Shown here piece after piece: positions 36,009 through 48,137 of a stretch of DNA of 64,000 bases. The notes beneath the pieces were generated by a model, which worked only from the letters and a program-made list of their open reading frames with translations, was not told where the DNA came from and did not search any database. Within the stretch, counting starts at the first letter, position 1. Every line of letters begins with the position of its first letter. Where the stretch lies: contig JAQFVV010000049.1 of the NCBI GenBank assembly GCA_028023455.1, forward strand, positions 2,972,536-3,036,535, given 5' to 3'. Position numbers and translations under genes: made by a program. This DNA is from Epiperipatus broadwayi. Lineage: Eukaryota; Onychophora; Udeonychophora; Euonychophora; Peripatidae.

Positions 36009-36038
36009 CTTTCGTTTATCCTTGTAGTCTTTGTCAAC
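36009..36038 (-). ncRNA. degenerate hammerhead core, PLE3 left tail
   Basis: Minus strand TTGACAA, a stem II remnant beginning AGACTACAAGG, and CGAAAG. Core positions are mutated relative to CUGANGA. Recognisable only by comparison with the other PLE2/PLE3 tails. Confidence 0.45.
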
Positions 36039-36553
36039 TAACACTTTGAAAGGCTACCTTCCCACAATTCTGTGATCTTAATATTTGCTGCCTGTCTGTT
36101 TATTAAGTTTTGTTTGTATTTGTATATTAGCATAGCTTCCTTTATTTTCCTTTTGTTGTTATTTTTTTCAATTTGCAATATTTTTACGTTATTATAATTA
36201 AATTTAAAACCATAAATACATGACTTATTATGGTCGTAAAAACAGATGCTAAAACATTATTATTTACTTTGCAATTTTGTTTCATTTTCTGAACCCTTTT
36301 AAATAACAGCAAGTACATCTTGATTTCCCTATATATCTACTACCACACCTACATATCCATTTTATGACCATAATTAATGTATTTATGGTTTTAACTTCAA
36401 TTATAGTAACGCAAAAATATTGCAAATTTAAAAAATAACAAAAGGACAATAAAGAAAGCCTGTTAATATACAAATACAAACAAGTCTTAATTAACAGATA
36501 GGAACAAATGTTAAGATCATGGAATTGTAGGAAGGTTAGTCTTTCAATGTGTT

Positions 36554-36585
36554 AGTTGACAAAGACTACAAGGTTAGTCAAAAGC
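36554..36585 (+). ncRNA. degenerate hammerhead core, PLE3 right tail
   Basis: TTGACAA, stem II GACTA...TTAGTC pairing, then AAAAG in place of GAAAG, with a CUC triplet and CTAA that can pair with the preceding TTAG. Core mutations predict no activity. Confidence 0.5.
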
Positions 36586-36667
36586 ACTCCTAAGTGGATA
36601 CATTTTTTTAAAGTTATTACTTTACATATTTCTAATTACTGTATTTATAAATATTCAATTATAAGAT

Positions 36668-36702
<35 letters not shown>
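36668..36702. repeat. (CA)n(TA)n microsatellite
   Basis: Directly joins the right end of PLE3. Confidence 0.93.
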
Positions 36703-36703
<1 letters not shown>

Positions 36704-39700
36704 AACCTACCAGCAGTTGATCTTATGTATTATATATAATTCACAATGCATAAGTAAATAAATAGAAAAATGGTGAACAGTTAGTTAAAGTTTGTATTTA
36801 ATTTTTTGACAGACAAAGATTATTTCAACCATATAACTAATGTCCTACAATAGTTATAAAAACTGGATTTGTTAAGGACCCACTATATGAAACCAAAATC
36901 TCAGATTTATCACATCTGGTTTTGAACTGCACATCATGGGTACATTATACAAAGTAAATAACATTTGTAATTTATATTATGATAAGACATTGTCTAAATA
37001 GTTAAATAAAACACTAGTAAACAGTTGGTTAGAAAGTGAAAATGAGTCATTGGCCAGAATATTCCAACCAAATAATGTCTCAGACTTAATATCTGTGTTG
37101 AAACTATGCTGTAATAGTCACATAAATTATAGAAGTAATAATTTAGCTTCAAGACAGATGATCTTAAGAAATAAAATTTGTTTAAAATATTGCAATCTGA
37201 CAAAAAAAGTAATTATTACATTTTTATAAAAAATATTATGATCATTATTCTTCTGGGGCTGTTGTTAGCTTCTCTTTTTTTTAAAAATAAAAATAGTTCA
37301 ACATCCTTTCTTAATGTTTTAAATTATTTATTAACTTTAAGACATCTGAGATTTCAGACATTTGCTTCTAATGTTATTTATGTATACATAATGTTTTAAC
37401 TAGAAATATATATTTTTTCTTTATATAATATTAAAATCTTCAAAAATAATATGGAAAATATATTCTATCAATTACACTTATTTTTTAGCATCCATTGATG
37501 TTGGTCACTATTAGTTTAAAGCCTTTTATAAGAAATATATAACTTATTTACACTATGTGCATAGAAATCACATATATCAAAAATATTGTTGGTTGACAAT
37601 AATTATCTTGAATACAAAGATGTATAAAAATATATTCATATTTTTCTTTGATAAAAATATCATAATATTAAAAAAATATGTAAGTATATATGTTCAAAAA
37701 TAAAGATTTTTAATATAGTTATTATGCATAGACTTGAGAATCAGTTGTTTAATAATAAAAGAAATATGTAAATTTCAGATTACACAGCCAAAAATAGAGA
37801 TATGAATGTTAAAAGAAAGAATCAAAAGCAAAATATACAGTTGAGAAAACAAATATATTGAGGTAGTATTTTCTGCCATCTCATATGTAGATAAATATAT
37901 ATTTAATTTCATAGTTATTGCATTAGTTTATAAGTAGAATTTTATAAAATTACTTAATATATCTTATAATTAATCTAGTAAATTTTTTTTTTTAATTTCA
38001 CTAAAAAATCAGGCTTTCAAGTAGGATCTTTTAAAAAAAAATATTTAAGTTGATTATAGTTCAAGATAAAATAGTTGTCTTGAATTATAAGTTTTTTAGT
38101 AAAAACTTTTTTTATTAAAATTCTTGGGAAATGGTGGGTTGGGGGAATTATAAAAGGTCACAATTAGACTCTATAGTTGAAACCCAAACTAAATACCAAT
38201 TTGTAATTAAAAGTGTTGTAAGAGTCTGTTCATTGTAAATTTCATTAATTAATCAAGAACTTTTTAAAATTAAAAATTCCAAAAGAAAAAAGGACAGAAA
38301 ATTAAGTGACAATTATTTGATAAAAATAAACCAAAATGGTGCCAAATCCTATTTGGAAAATAAAATTAATTAAAATTGTAGAGAGAGAAAGAGAGAGAGA
38401 GAGTGAGAGAGAGAGAGAAAGAATTGTCTTTTCTTGTTCAAAGATTTGATTATTAAAACTTTTCAATGAAAGTTATTGCTGCAAGTTGCTATGAAAATGT
38501 TCTCTGGCTAGAAAGAATCAAAGAATTTTTTCCCAGGGAAAGCTGTCTCCCAAACCATACCTGAAGTATGCTGAGGAAGTTTCATCTTTGAAAAAGTAAA
38601 GCCAACTAGTTAGCTGAGGGAGTGTTCAGAAGCAAGATGACTTAGAGGATTTGTTCAAGAATTTACAGAAAAATGTCAACCCATAGACAGTACCTTCTGA
38701 TTAAATTTGATAGATTGGTAGCTGCCCAGTATTTCAGGAAATGGATGGACAACACCAATTTAATCCATATTAACAGCAGATCAACAAGTGAGTAACTGTT
38801 TATAAAGTGAACTTTTTTTACTGGGATTAGAAAAATACAATTATAGACTCAATCAGTTGTGTTCTATGTATATAAGCTACTGTAGATTTGTAAAAGTTTC
38901 AACAATAGAGTATGGGGTTATTTTGAAAAATATATTCATTATTTTTGACATAATTTTGGATTGGGTAGATTTTTATACTGATTTCATATTTTTATATATT
39001 TTTTATTTTATTATCTTTGCTATATATAGATTTTGGTTTCACAAATGTGAACTGCTCAAGTGTGGAGAGATAAAAAGTAGGTTATAGTCAGTTTACATTT
39101 CAACTATAAGAAACACAAGATGTTTATATTGTAATAAGTGGAGGTAAAATTAAAATCAATGAACATAAGAAAACAAAAGACACTTATGCTGTCATTTAAT
39201 AGCTAAGATTAAATATTTTAACAATAACAAGGGAGAGGTTTTAAGTTAATCTATATATTTTTTTTGACTATTATATAATACACCTGGACAGTCATTCCTA
39301 TTTGGATGGGGTGCTAATTATAATGTTGGACCTTTGTTGGTCATAGGTTAATGATGGATGTATTTCCTCAGGAAAGATTATTATAATGATAGAATAATAG
39401 CATCATTAAACAATTGATAAGTGATTGCATTAATTGGAAAGTACTTTATTTTAAAATAAATTGAGCTAGTTCAGATTGCAGTGAGAGATAATTGGGAAGA
39501 GAAATAAAAAGGAAAAGTATAATAAAGATTATTGTATAATCATACTTGTGTGTCTCTCTTGTTATTTCAATATATAACTATACTATTGACAAAAAATTGT
39601 CCTCTGGAGAGAGAATTTACTGTAATTATTAGAGTCCATGAAAGAGTATGCTATAAATATTTTTGAGGCTGTGTTACATATATAAATAAACACTATGATC

Positions 39701-40379
39701 ATAGAATAATCTTCTTGGTCTAGTGCTAGATATAGGCCTAGTGGTGCCCTTGTACCAACTACTATAATCTGTATGTTTTGTGGCTCTAAACCATTTTGTA
39801 CCATCACCATATACTGTTGACTTTTTTGAGACAGTGGAGACTGAAATGAGATAGATGTATTCATAGAAGAGATGATAACAAATGAACAATTAAAGTAAAT
39901 AAAAACTACAATAGGTAAAAAGATATGGAAAAATAACTGCATTAAATGTGGAAAACCTTTATTTCTTAAAGGATTGATAATAATTAAAAATTATAAAGAT
40001 AATTTAAATTTGAAAAAAATAATAAAAACAAGCAAATAATGAAGATTATATTAAGAGTAATAATAGAAAAAGTAAAAATGCAATGACTAAATTAACTATA
40101 ATTTTTTTAGCTCATAAATAAGATCTCTAAGAATATATATATATGTGTGTGTGTGTGTAAAATATCCAACTACATTTGTGTATAGTTTATTGAAAAAAAA
40201 TCTATAAACCAAAATTTTGACCAGATCACACTAGTCATCAACTGGGTAAAAAAAATATAAAATAATTGTAAAGATGCTATAAACATCGATGTGTAACTAT
40301 AATGAACATGACAAATTATTTAAAATAATACGTTTTTTTAAGAAAAATTCCAAATAGAAGATAATTTGCATGTATCATA
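36703..40379. other. gene-free DNA, one GA-rich and one GC-richer patch
   Basis: No supported gene. 38383-38421 is a (GA)n purine tract. 38455-38800 is noticeably less AT-rich than its surroundings but has no long open frame; it could be an old repeat or a non-coding exon. The minus-strand frame at 39583-39942 has no recognisable domain. Confidence 0.55.
38383..38421. repeat. (GA)n microsatellite
   Basis: An imperfect GAGAGA tract, the only purine-only dinucleotide array in the window. Confidence 0.93.
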
Positions 40380-40429
40380 TATCAACTGGCGTTTTAAAAA
40401 TGTCAATGGATTTTCTGATCTAATATTGT

Positions 40430-40690
40430 TGAAGTGTCATATCTGGATAGAATTCTCATATTAGAAAACTCAATACTATGACCTGTATCTATAGCATGGA
40501 GAGATAGTACTGATGATAATGAGTGTTTTTTAACTAGATTAATATTTTCATCTCTTCTGGCATTGATGTGATTATTACTCATACCTATATAGAAAGCTTT
40601 ACAAATGTTACATGAAATTTTATAAACTCTGTGTGCTTCAAGATGGATTGAGTCTCTAGGCTTGGTTATAATGCTATTAATTTTACAATG
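40430..40690 (-). pseudogene. PLE4: GIY-YIG domain remnant
   Basis: Read on the minus strand, the segment encodes HRVYKISCNICKAFYIGMSN near 40560-40650. Further on it reads NARRDENINLVKKHSLSSV and LHAIDTGHSI, the Tyr, YIG, Arg and HxxxxGH pattern of the PLE endonuclease domain. It differs clearly from PLE1-3, so it is another family. No reverse transcriptase motif is recognisable upstream on that strand (40700-41640), which is too decayed. Confidence 0.72.
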
Positions 40691-41796
40691 CTACTAATTT
40701 TAATCTTCTATTTGATATATGTAAGAATAAATTATAATATATGTATAAACTATAAATAATATGTAATAAAATAAATTCTACAAGAGTAATAAAATTTTGT
40801 CTAAAACAATATTTATTATTTTGCTATCCAGGCTTTCATTATGGTATATCTTTGACAAAGTATGACCAAAATTAATATTAGCAAATATATTGGCCTATTT
40901 TCATGTATATAAACGTACATTAAACTAGTCGATAAAATGCAATTTTAGCACTCGAATAAGACTTGTTATAACTCTTGTTTAGCATTGCTACTGTATTATT
41001 TTTTGTTTGGTAGAGATCTTAAATTATCTTGACTATTTATAAGGAAAAAAGGATTTTTTTAAACATTACTTTCAACATTTTCTTCAATAACTGAATTCAC
41101 AAAGAAATCAATTTATATGTTGGTTGAAATATTTCATTAGATATATGTAACATATACGCTATATATTTGATTATTGAAAAGATCAACATCTGAGAAAAGT
41201 TTATAGATATATATAAAATAAGATCAAGTTGAGCATAAAACTGCCCAGTCTAGCATATTAGATATTGAAGAAATTGATCTTTATATAAAATATTGTTTTA
41301 TCAAGCAAATTGCAATTCATCAATAGAAAAAAGTACAGTTTTATCTACATAAAATAATTGATTAATAGCTTCCAGTCTATTAGCACTAAGATACAACATA
41401 TTTGTCACACTTTGCTATAAGACATTTAACATGATTATAATAAAATTTTGGTATGTCTCTATTAATTATATTAGCAAAGATATATCATCAATTATTACTA
41501 TATACAGAAACTACTCTACTTATTATTTTAAAAACAAATTTCCACAACTTATATAGTAATTCCTATTGTGCATTAGTAATTGACCTATATTCTATATTTC
41601 TAAATTCAAATAGATGAACTACCAGTTTTATAATTTTTTTTGTTGGAAAAGATATTATACATTAAACTAATGAGTTTTTTTATCTATTAATATATAATAT
41701 ATAGCTTTTTTATATGATATCAAGCTATTTAAAATGCATAAATATTTGAAAACCAGGCACTGTTCACAAACCTGGAGCTTAATTGTAAATATAGGA
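40691..41796. other. non-coding DNA, perhaps decayed PLE4
   Basis: No recognisable coding region or repeat. If PLE4 was once longer, its upstream coding region would lie here. Confidence 0.5.
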
Positions 41797-41887
41797 AATT
41801 TGAACTCAGAATTTTAAGTATTCTTCAACTATCCACACTATCTCATACAACTGATACACATGACCACACACATGTAGAAAAGATAAA

Positions 41888-41944
41888 TAATCACCAATAT
41901 CCGTATTTCATGCTAAACCAGCACTCATCAGTTGGTCCATATTA
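41888..41944 (-). ncRNA. type I hammerhead ribozyme, family A copy 7
   Basis: Minus strand: core CUGAUGA followed by G, giving a G-U pair at the base of stem II instead of the U-U of the younger copies. Stem II is TGCT[GGTTT]AGCA, then GAAA, helix III AU[ACGG]AU, triplet AUA, inner helix I CCAA/TTGG. The outer helix I has one mismatch. Confidence 0.82.
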
Positions 41945-41974
41945 TCATCTCCCATATATATATATATATATATA

Positions 41975-42264
41975 TAGCATCATCATCATCATCATCATCA
42001 TCAACAACCATTGTGAATCCACTGCAGGATAAAGGTCTCTCCAAGTTCAAACCATCTTTTCCTATCTTTAGATTCTCTTTTCCTCATCACCTCTGCACAC
42101 TTTCTTATTTCATCCACCTATCTCACATATGGTCTCTTTCTGGGTCTTTTACAATCTCTTGGCATCCAGTTTAAAATTTCAATTGGCCATCTATTATCAT
42201 CTCTTTTAGCAATATGTCCAGCCCAACTCCACTTCAGTCTTTTAATTTTTTCATTGAGGTCAGT
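41975..42264 (-). mobile_element. RTE 3'-end fragment nested in family A
   Basis: Minus-strand copy of the last 260 bp of an RTE with a (TGA)n tail (seen as (ATC)n at 41977-42002). The order CAACCATTGTGAATCCACTGCAGG, TCTCCAAGTTC, GGTCTCTTTCTGGGTCTTTT, GCCCAACTCCA mirrors the RTE1/RTE2 3' end. 5'-truncated. Its tail lies at the TA stretch of the family A unit. Confidence 0.92.
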
Positions 42265-42365
42265 TTATACTAAGATATCAAATCTTCACACTTTAATGGA
42301 CAGGCTTCAATCTGCTCCAACCTCCAACTTTTCAGCCATCCATATCATTGAAAATGAATATTAAA

Positions 42366-44964
42366 AATGCATATTTATAACTTTAAAAAAATTATTACCT
42401 GTTCAATGATACAGATAAGTTATCTAGTCTAAGTTATATAAATGGTTTAATGAGAGAATATCAATGGGCAATATTTGTATCTATTACGTGAATCATCAAT
42501 ATACTTAAGTTTATTAACAATTAAAAATCTAAGTTCAATATTCATTTAATTTTGTAAAAGCCTTGAAAGTTGAAATTCAAATGTTATTTTTTTAAAAAAA
42601 GTCATCTAACAGATTACTAAATATAGTGAGAAATTTAATAGTATTGGATTTATAAACCACACACAAATTTAAATTTTTGCTTGCTGGAAGCTTGCAGTTT
42701 ATAACTTTAATCATCCTGTTAATATTTACTGTTCTAGTAAAGTTTTACAAAATTTTAAACATTGCATTATGCATAAGTTATATATTTAAATTATTATTTT
42801 TATGAATGGTAAATTTCAATATTAGAGTCTTATAATTGTGATCATTGTGTTTAAAAATGATATAATGTGTGAATATACAGTATATTTGAAAATATAACTT
42901 GGGAATATACAATATATTTGAAAATATATCTGTCCATTAAATTGATGATATTAAGTAAATATTACATATTGTCTCTAGCTATTCCAATTGTATACTGGCT
43001 ATATAATGAGAAAAAAATATTAGATGACCAACAGAAGATCACATGAAAAAAATTTAAAAAATGTCCAATTTAAGTTGGTTGCTTGATAGTATAGCAAGAA
43101 ATAAAAAAAAGGACTGCTTTTTAGAAAAGATACATTAGATACAAAAAGGCCAGGTATACTCTTCAAAAAAATCCAAAAAGCTCCTAACTGGTAAAAGGCA
43201 TAAGTTAAAAAACAGTCCAAGGATATTTGGGTAAGATAGTATTGGATAAGGATTTAATCAGATCTTTCATCTAGCATTTTTTGATTATCAGAGCTTTCCC
43301 AAAATGACAAAAGCATAGGGGAAATAAAAGAACTTACTAAAAAAATTAGACAAAGAAAATGTTGATTCAGACTTGATAAAAGAATTATCAACAAACTAAT
43401 GTATGCAAAAGACACTGCATTCAATAGATGAAGATATAGAAGTTAAAAACAATGTGATAAGATAAATGTGAGAAAATAAAAATTCTGATAGCAACACCAG
43501 CAACCAATGTCAAATTTAATCATGGATGTATTAAAGTGGTGACAGCTTTTCTTTCTTGTATCATTCACTTTTAGCAAAGGGTACAGCAGTCAATATATTT
43601 TTCAGACTAATAGTGGGCAGAGTTGCAATAAAAAACTTGGGAAATATTTTTTTTTATATTAGAAGCATCTTTTAAATTAAAAATCAGAATTGTTCAGTCT
43701 ATGGCATTTTCTAAGAAAATAAATATTGGATACTAAAAAAATAAAATATTTATGTTTGTGAACTGAGGCCTTGGTAAAAATACTTGATAACTCTGTGCAT
43801 AGTAGGAAATATGAGGAAGTATATACTTTATCAGACCACATCTGCCTTTTTTCTTTGAAGCAGTTATCCAAGTTATAATTGTCTTATTTTAAATATCTCA
43901 TAAAATAATCTAATTTATTAGAAAAATGTATAATATCTGGAAAGAAGATGAGTAAGCAACAATGAAGTAAATAGAATCCACTATTACTATCGATGAATGT
44001 ATTTTTGAGCAGTCTAATAAGTGGTAGGTCATTTTAAAAAATGCTATTACATGATCGCAAATAATTACTTTCCCTCTAGAGCTTATAATAATGATAGTGA
44101 TAAAGATAATAATAAATCTATTTCACAATCTCTTAGTTAAAAAAAAGTAACAGTAAGTAATATGATTACAAAATGTCATGCAGAAGATAGAATAGAAAAC
44201 ACTTTTAAAGATAGAAAAAAGCAATGTGAGCACAAAAATTAATTCTAGGAAAATGTTCAAAAAATATTCAAATAGTTAAAAATTTCAGCTGAAACCTAAA
44301 ATTGCCTTTAAGAAATCTGCTCTCAAATAATACAGTTAATCATCCAACTAAGAACAGTCACAGTTCAAGTGACTTCCAAGTTAATCTTGATTGATCAGGT
44401 AAGTGTCAATGTGCTAACTATGAATCAAATACATGACTGTGCTATGATTCACCAATCACCACTGTTAAGATAGATATTATACTTCTATGATTATTGAGCC
44501 AATGACTGATCTTACTTCAGAAATAATCAGTTTTATAAGTGAATAAAAAAAGAAGAAAAAGTGTCCTATAAACATTTTTTTGCATTTATTATAGTTTTAA
44601 GCTAGCTATAATAATCATAATAATATAATAGTACAATTAGAGATTTCACAGTTTAAGACTTGTTTAAAAACATACATGGTATTGGAATAAAAATATATCA
44701 ACAGATTATGAATAAATAACTGTATATTTTGTGTAATGAATTTTTTTATGTCTCCTTCATAATTTTACAAAGATTAAATAAAGCTATATTTATAAAAAAT
44801 GTTGAAAACTTAGAGATATAACAATGTGGAAATCTACAAAATAATTTCAAAAAGTCATGTAACAAGATTAAAAATATAATAAAGTAATTTGTATCAGAAA
44901 CAAAATCTATTCATTCTACTCTAAATCTGTCACCTATTATATGATGAATCTTTAATCTATTATA
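42366..44964. other. gene-free DNA
   Basis: AT-rich, nothing recognised. The minus-strand frames at 43020-43220 and 43677-43871 have no domain. Confidence 0.55.
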
Positions 44965-45100
44965 TGTCTGAATAATCAATAGATTCTTGATAGTAGTGCT
45001 TATTACATCATTATTCAATGCTGTTCTATCGATATTTTCAGACTAGTTTCTGATTTATGGCACTCATCAATAAGAGGTTTTAATTCTGCATCTAGTTTAC
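44965..45100 (-). repeat. family C repeat, copy 2
   Basis: On the minus strand it reads CTAGATGCAG..., CCTCTTATTGATGAG..., CAGAAACTAGTCTG, aligning with 34730-34810. It keeps the GAAAC-TA-GUC block and a UUGAUGA core; the stem II region does not pair. Confidence 0.65.
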
Positions 45101-45141
45101 TTAGATTTTTTTGATCAAATTCTCTATTCATGCAGTAGTGA

Positions 45142-45195
<54 letters not shown>
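45142..45195. repeat. (TA)n microsatellite
   Basis: Uninterrupted TA run. Confidence 0.95.
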
Positions 45196-45200
<5 letters not shown>

Positions 45201-46018
45201 AACCTTATATTTTGGTAGAAAATATATAGTAGGTGGACCTAATTAAAGTTTCTGCTAGATGACTTGATCATCACATTAGTACTTTGTATACTTGACACTT
45301 GTATCCAAATTAATTGAATGATGTGATTATATAATTCCATTTATTTTTTACCTTAGTAATTATATAGTTTTTGTTTTTATGTATTAGTTTTCCTCTGTTT
45401 CCAAACACTAATTTAGATAAATTGTGCTTAACCTAAAAAACAATTGCATATTACATCAAGTTCAGTCAGAGAAAGAAAAACAAATTATTATTATTTTTTC
45501 TTTAAATAATTCCAGAGATTATTTTGGTTTAATTAAAAGGTTTATTTAATTTCTTTTGAATTAATTTATAAAATATAATAAAATAAACACATTTTTAAAA
45601 TTTTCCTTTTAACAGACATGTAAATGAGAAGAAAACAAAATAGAACTACAGAGAAATATTTTTGAAAGAACTGCTGAAGTGACAACAAGTGTATAATAAA
45701 ATAATACAATTTTTTTTATTTTTTTTTACCCTTAAACATTTAATGAAAATAAAAACTTCTCTTTTAAAAAGAAGAGAACATAAAGATAAAGAAGGAAGTT
45801 AAATTAAAACTTCTCTTAAATAATTTAAGTTGCAATATTATCAAGTGTTAACAGCAAAAATGTATAGCTAAATCTTAACTATTCTGTTTAAGATGACCAA
45901 CCATTGGTCTAGCTGCTGGCAATCTTCAACAAGGTGTACAATTGAAATGTGCAGGAATTATTGTTGACTGTGACAGCAGGAATAAACATTCTAAAAGATC
46001 ATTCATTCCACAATATAT
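45196..46018. other. gene-free DNA
   Basis: AT-rich, nothing recognised. Confidence 0.6.
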
Positions 46019-46088
46019 GTAATATACAAATCAATATATATATCAAAATACAGTACAATTTAAATAAATTATATTATTATTAGAAGTA

Positions 46089-46120
46089 CTTTCGACTTAC
46101 ATTTTGTAGTCTTTATCAAC
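46089..46120 (-). ncRNA. degenerate hammerhead core, PLE2 left tail
   Basis: Minus strand TTGATAA, stem II GACT...AGTC, then CGAAAG. Two core changes relative to CUGANGA. Confidence 0.52.
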
Positions 46121-46176
46121 TATATAACATTGAATAATTAAAACAAGACAATCTTTAACAATACCCATAGTTCAAT

Positions 46177-47073
46177 TCAGATTTCCCACAATTCTGTTAT
46201 CTTAACATTTGATGACTGGCGATTCATTAACATTTGACGATTTCTTGAAATCAACATAGCCTCTTTTATTTTATGTTTATTATGACAGCGTTCAATTTGA
46301 ATAATTTTCATATTTTTATAATCAAATTTAAATCCATATTGACAAGATTTATTATGATCAAATGTAACAGATGATGAAGGTTTATTTACATCTATTCTAG
46401 ATTGTTTCTCTTTTTGAATTCTATTATATAAAAGCATATGCTCTTTTATTCTCTTCTCAAAATGTACATTTAGATTCACCAATATATTGTAAACCACATC
46501 CACATATCAATTTATATATAATAAAAATTTGATTAAACTTTGAATTTTGAATTTTAGAGTTATTAAGTAATCTATTTATGTTATTTGTTGAGAAAAAAGC
46601 AATATGACACAAATCATTATAAATTCTCCTAATGAACTTGACATGCTCATCTGAAATAAATGGCATTGAAATCCATTTCATTTTGATATTTTAATTTTTA
46701 ATTTTATTATAGTGTTGATTTCTTTTAAATCCTTTAATAATATTAATAATAGCATTTTTATAATATTCAATCTTTAGTCATTAACAAATAAATGTACATT
46801 TTTAATTTTATCACTAGAATATTTGCACAATTTTTCATTTCGAAATAAGAATGCTTTCAATCCTGACAGTTTATGACACATAGGTACATGTGATTCATAT
46901 GGAATAAAGCTTCCAGTTTCAATTGGTTTAATTAACATAAGATAATCCAAACTGTAATCATTAAGTGTAACTTGAATATCCAAGAATTTTATGGAATTGT
47001 ATTTCTCTTTGGTTATAACCCACTTTATATCCTTAATCTCATTTAACTCGTTAAATAAATTGATTACTAATTC
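46177..47073 (-). pseudogene. PLE2 left copy, RT thumb and GIY-YIG (broken)
   Basis: Three open pieces (46774-47073, 46457-46681, 46177-46503) encode, in order, FLDIQVTLND...PIETGSFIPYESHVPMCHKLSGLKAF, the linker MKWISMPF and KLICGCGLQYIGESKC. The last is a GIY-YIG motif with YIG intact. The polyprotein is broken by frameshifts near 46490 and 46690-46780. The RT palm is missing. Confidence 0.88.
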
Positions 47074-47080
47074 CAAACAA

Positions 47081-47974
47081 GAATTAATAATCAATTTATT
47101 TAATGAGTTAAATGAGATTAAGGATATAATTATAACCAAAGAGAAATACAATTCCATAAAATTCTTGGATATTCAAGTTACACTTAATGATTAGAGTTTG
47201 GATAATCTTATGTTAATTAAACCAATTGAAACTAGAAGTGTTATTCCATATGAATCATATGTATCTATATGTCATAAGCTGTCCGGATTGAAATCATTCT
47301 TATTTCGAAATGAAAAATTGTGCAAATATTCTAGTGATAAGATTAAAAATGTACATTTATTTGTTAATGACTTGTTAAAGATTGGATATTATAAAAATGC
47401 TATTATTAATATTATTAAAGGATTTAAAAGAAATCAACACCATAATAAAATTAAAAATATAAATATCAAAATGAAATGGATTTCAATGCCATTTATATCG
47501 GATGAGCAGGTCAAGTTTATTAAGAGAATTTATAATGGTTTGTGTCATATTGCTTTTTTCTCAACAAATAACATAAATAGATTACTCAATAACTCTAAAA
47601 TTCAAAATTCAAAGTTTAATCAAAATTCTATTACATATAAATTAAGATGTGGATGTGCTTTACAATACATCGGTGAATCTAAATGTACATTTGAGAAGAG
47701 AATAAAAGAGCATATGCTTTTATTTAATAGAATTCAAAAAGAGAAACAATCTGGAATAGATGTAAATAAACTTTCATCATCTGTTATATTTGATCATAAT
47801 AAATCTTGTCAATATGGATTTAAATTTGATTATAAAAATATGAAAATTATTCAAATTGAACGCTGTCATAATAAACGTAAAATAAAAGAGGTTATGTTGA
47901 TTTCAAAAAATCATCAAATGTTAATGAATTGCCAGTCATCAAATGTTAAGATAACAGAATTGTGGGAAATCTGA
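47081..47974 (+). pseudogene. PLE2 right copy, RT thumb and GIY-YIG
   Basis: Element sequence starts about LINLFNELNEIKDI. A TAG at 47192-47194 follows FLDIQVTLND. The rest is open to 47974: HKLSGLKSFLFRNEKLCKY (PLE post-catalytic region), MKWISMPFISDEQVKF, then YKLRCGCALQYIGESKCTFEKRIKEHMLLFNRIQ (GIY-YIG with Arg and EH residues) and the C-terminal RCHNKRKIKEVMLI. No palm domain, so it could at best supply an endonuclease fragment. Compared with the minus copy it is less damaged. Confidence 0.9.
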
Positions 47975-48031
47975 ATTGAACTATGGGTATTGTTAAAGGT
48001 TGTCTCATTTTAATTATTCAATGTTATATAG

Positions 48032-48062
48032 TTGATAAAGACTAAAAAATGTATAGTCGAAA
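48032..48062 (+). ncRNA. degenerate hammerhead core, PLE2 right tail
   Basis: TTGATAA, an 11-13 nt stem II with perfect GACTA/TAGTC arms, then CGAAAG and a CUU triplet. C3-to-U and G8-to-A changes would inactivate it. Lies about 55 bp after the coding region, as in PLE1 and PLE3. Confidence 0.55.
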
Positions 48063-48130
48063 GTACTTCTAATAATAATATAATTTATGTAAATTGTACT
48101 GTATTTTTTATATATATATATATTGATTTG

Positions 48131-48137
<7 letters not shown>

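Larger units (their letters stand above)
35923..36669. mobile_element. PLE3: inverted pair of Penelope-like 3' tails
   Basis: Left arm 35923 to about 36235 (minus-strand element) and right arm about 36363-36669 (plus-strand element) are reverse complements of the PLE C-terminus and tail. The 127-bp centre (36236-36362) continues the minus copy into the endonuclease: WICRCGSRYIGKSRCTC on the minus strand near 36300-36360 is a GIY-YIG motif. The tails (GTTGACAAAGACTACAAGG) belong to the same family as PLE2. Both copies are severely 5'-truncated and carry no reverse transcriptase. The right end abuts a (CA)n(TA)n array. Confidence 0.87.
41797..42365 (+). repeat. family A copy 7, split by an RTE fragment
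   Basis: Family A sequence runs 41797 to about 41970 (TTTGAACTCAG... to CATCTCCCATATATA) and resumes at 42265 (TTTATACTAAGATATC...GACAGGCTTCAATCTGC). The intact equivalent at 62152-62440 shows that these two parts are normally contiguous. Belongs to the older subfamily with G at the first stem II position. Confidence 0.86.

Noticed and set aside
39583-39942. 119-codon minus-strand frame
   Set aside because: No recognisable domain, and an overlapping second frame of similar quality. Likely chance.
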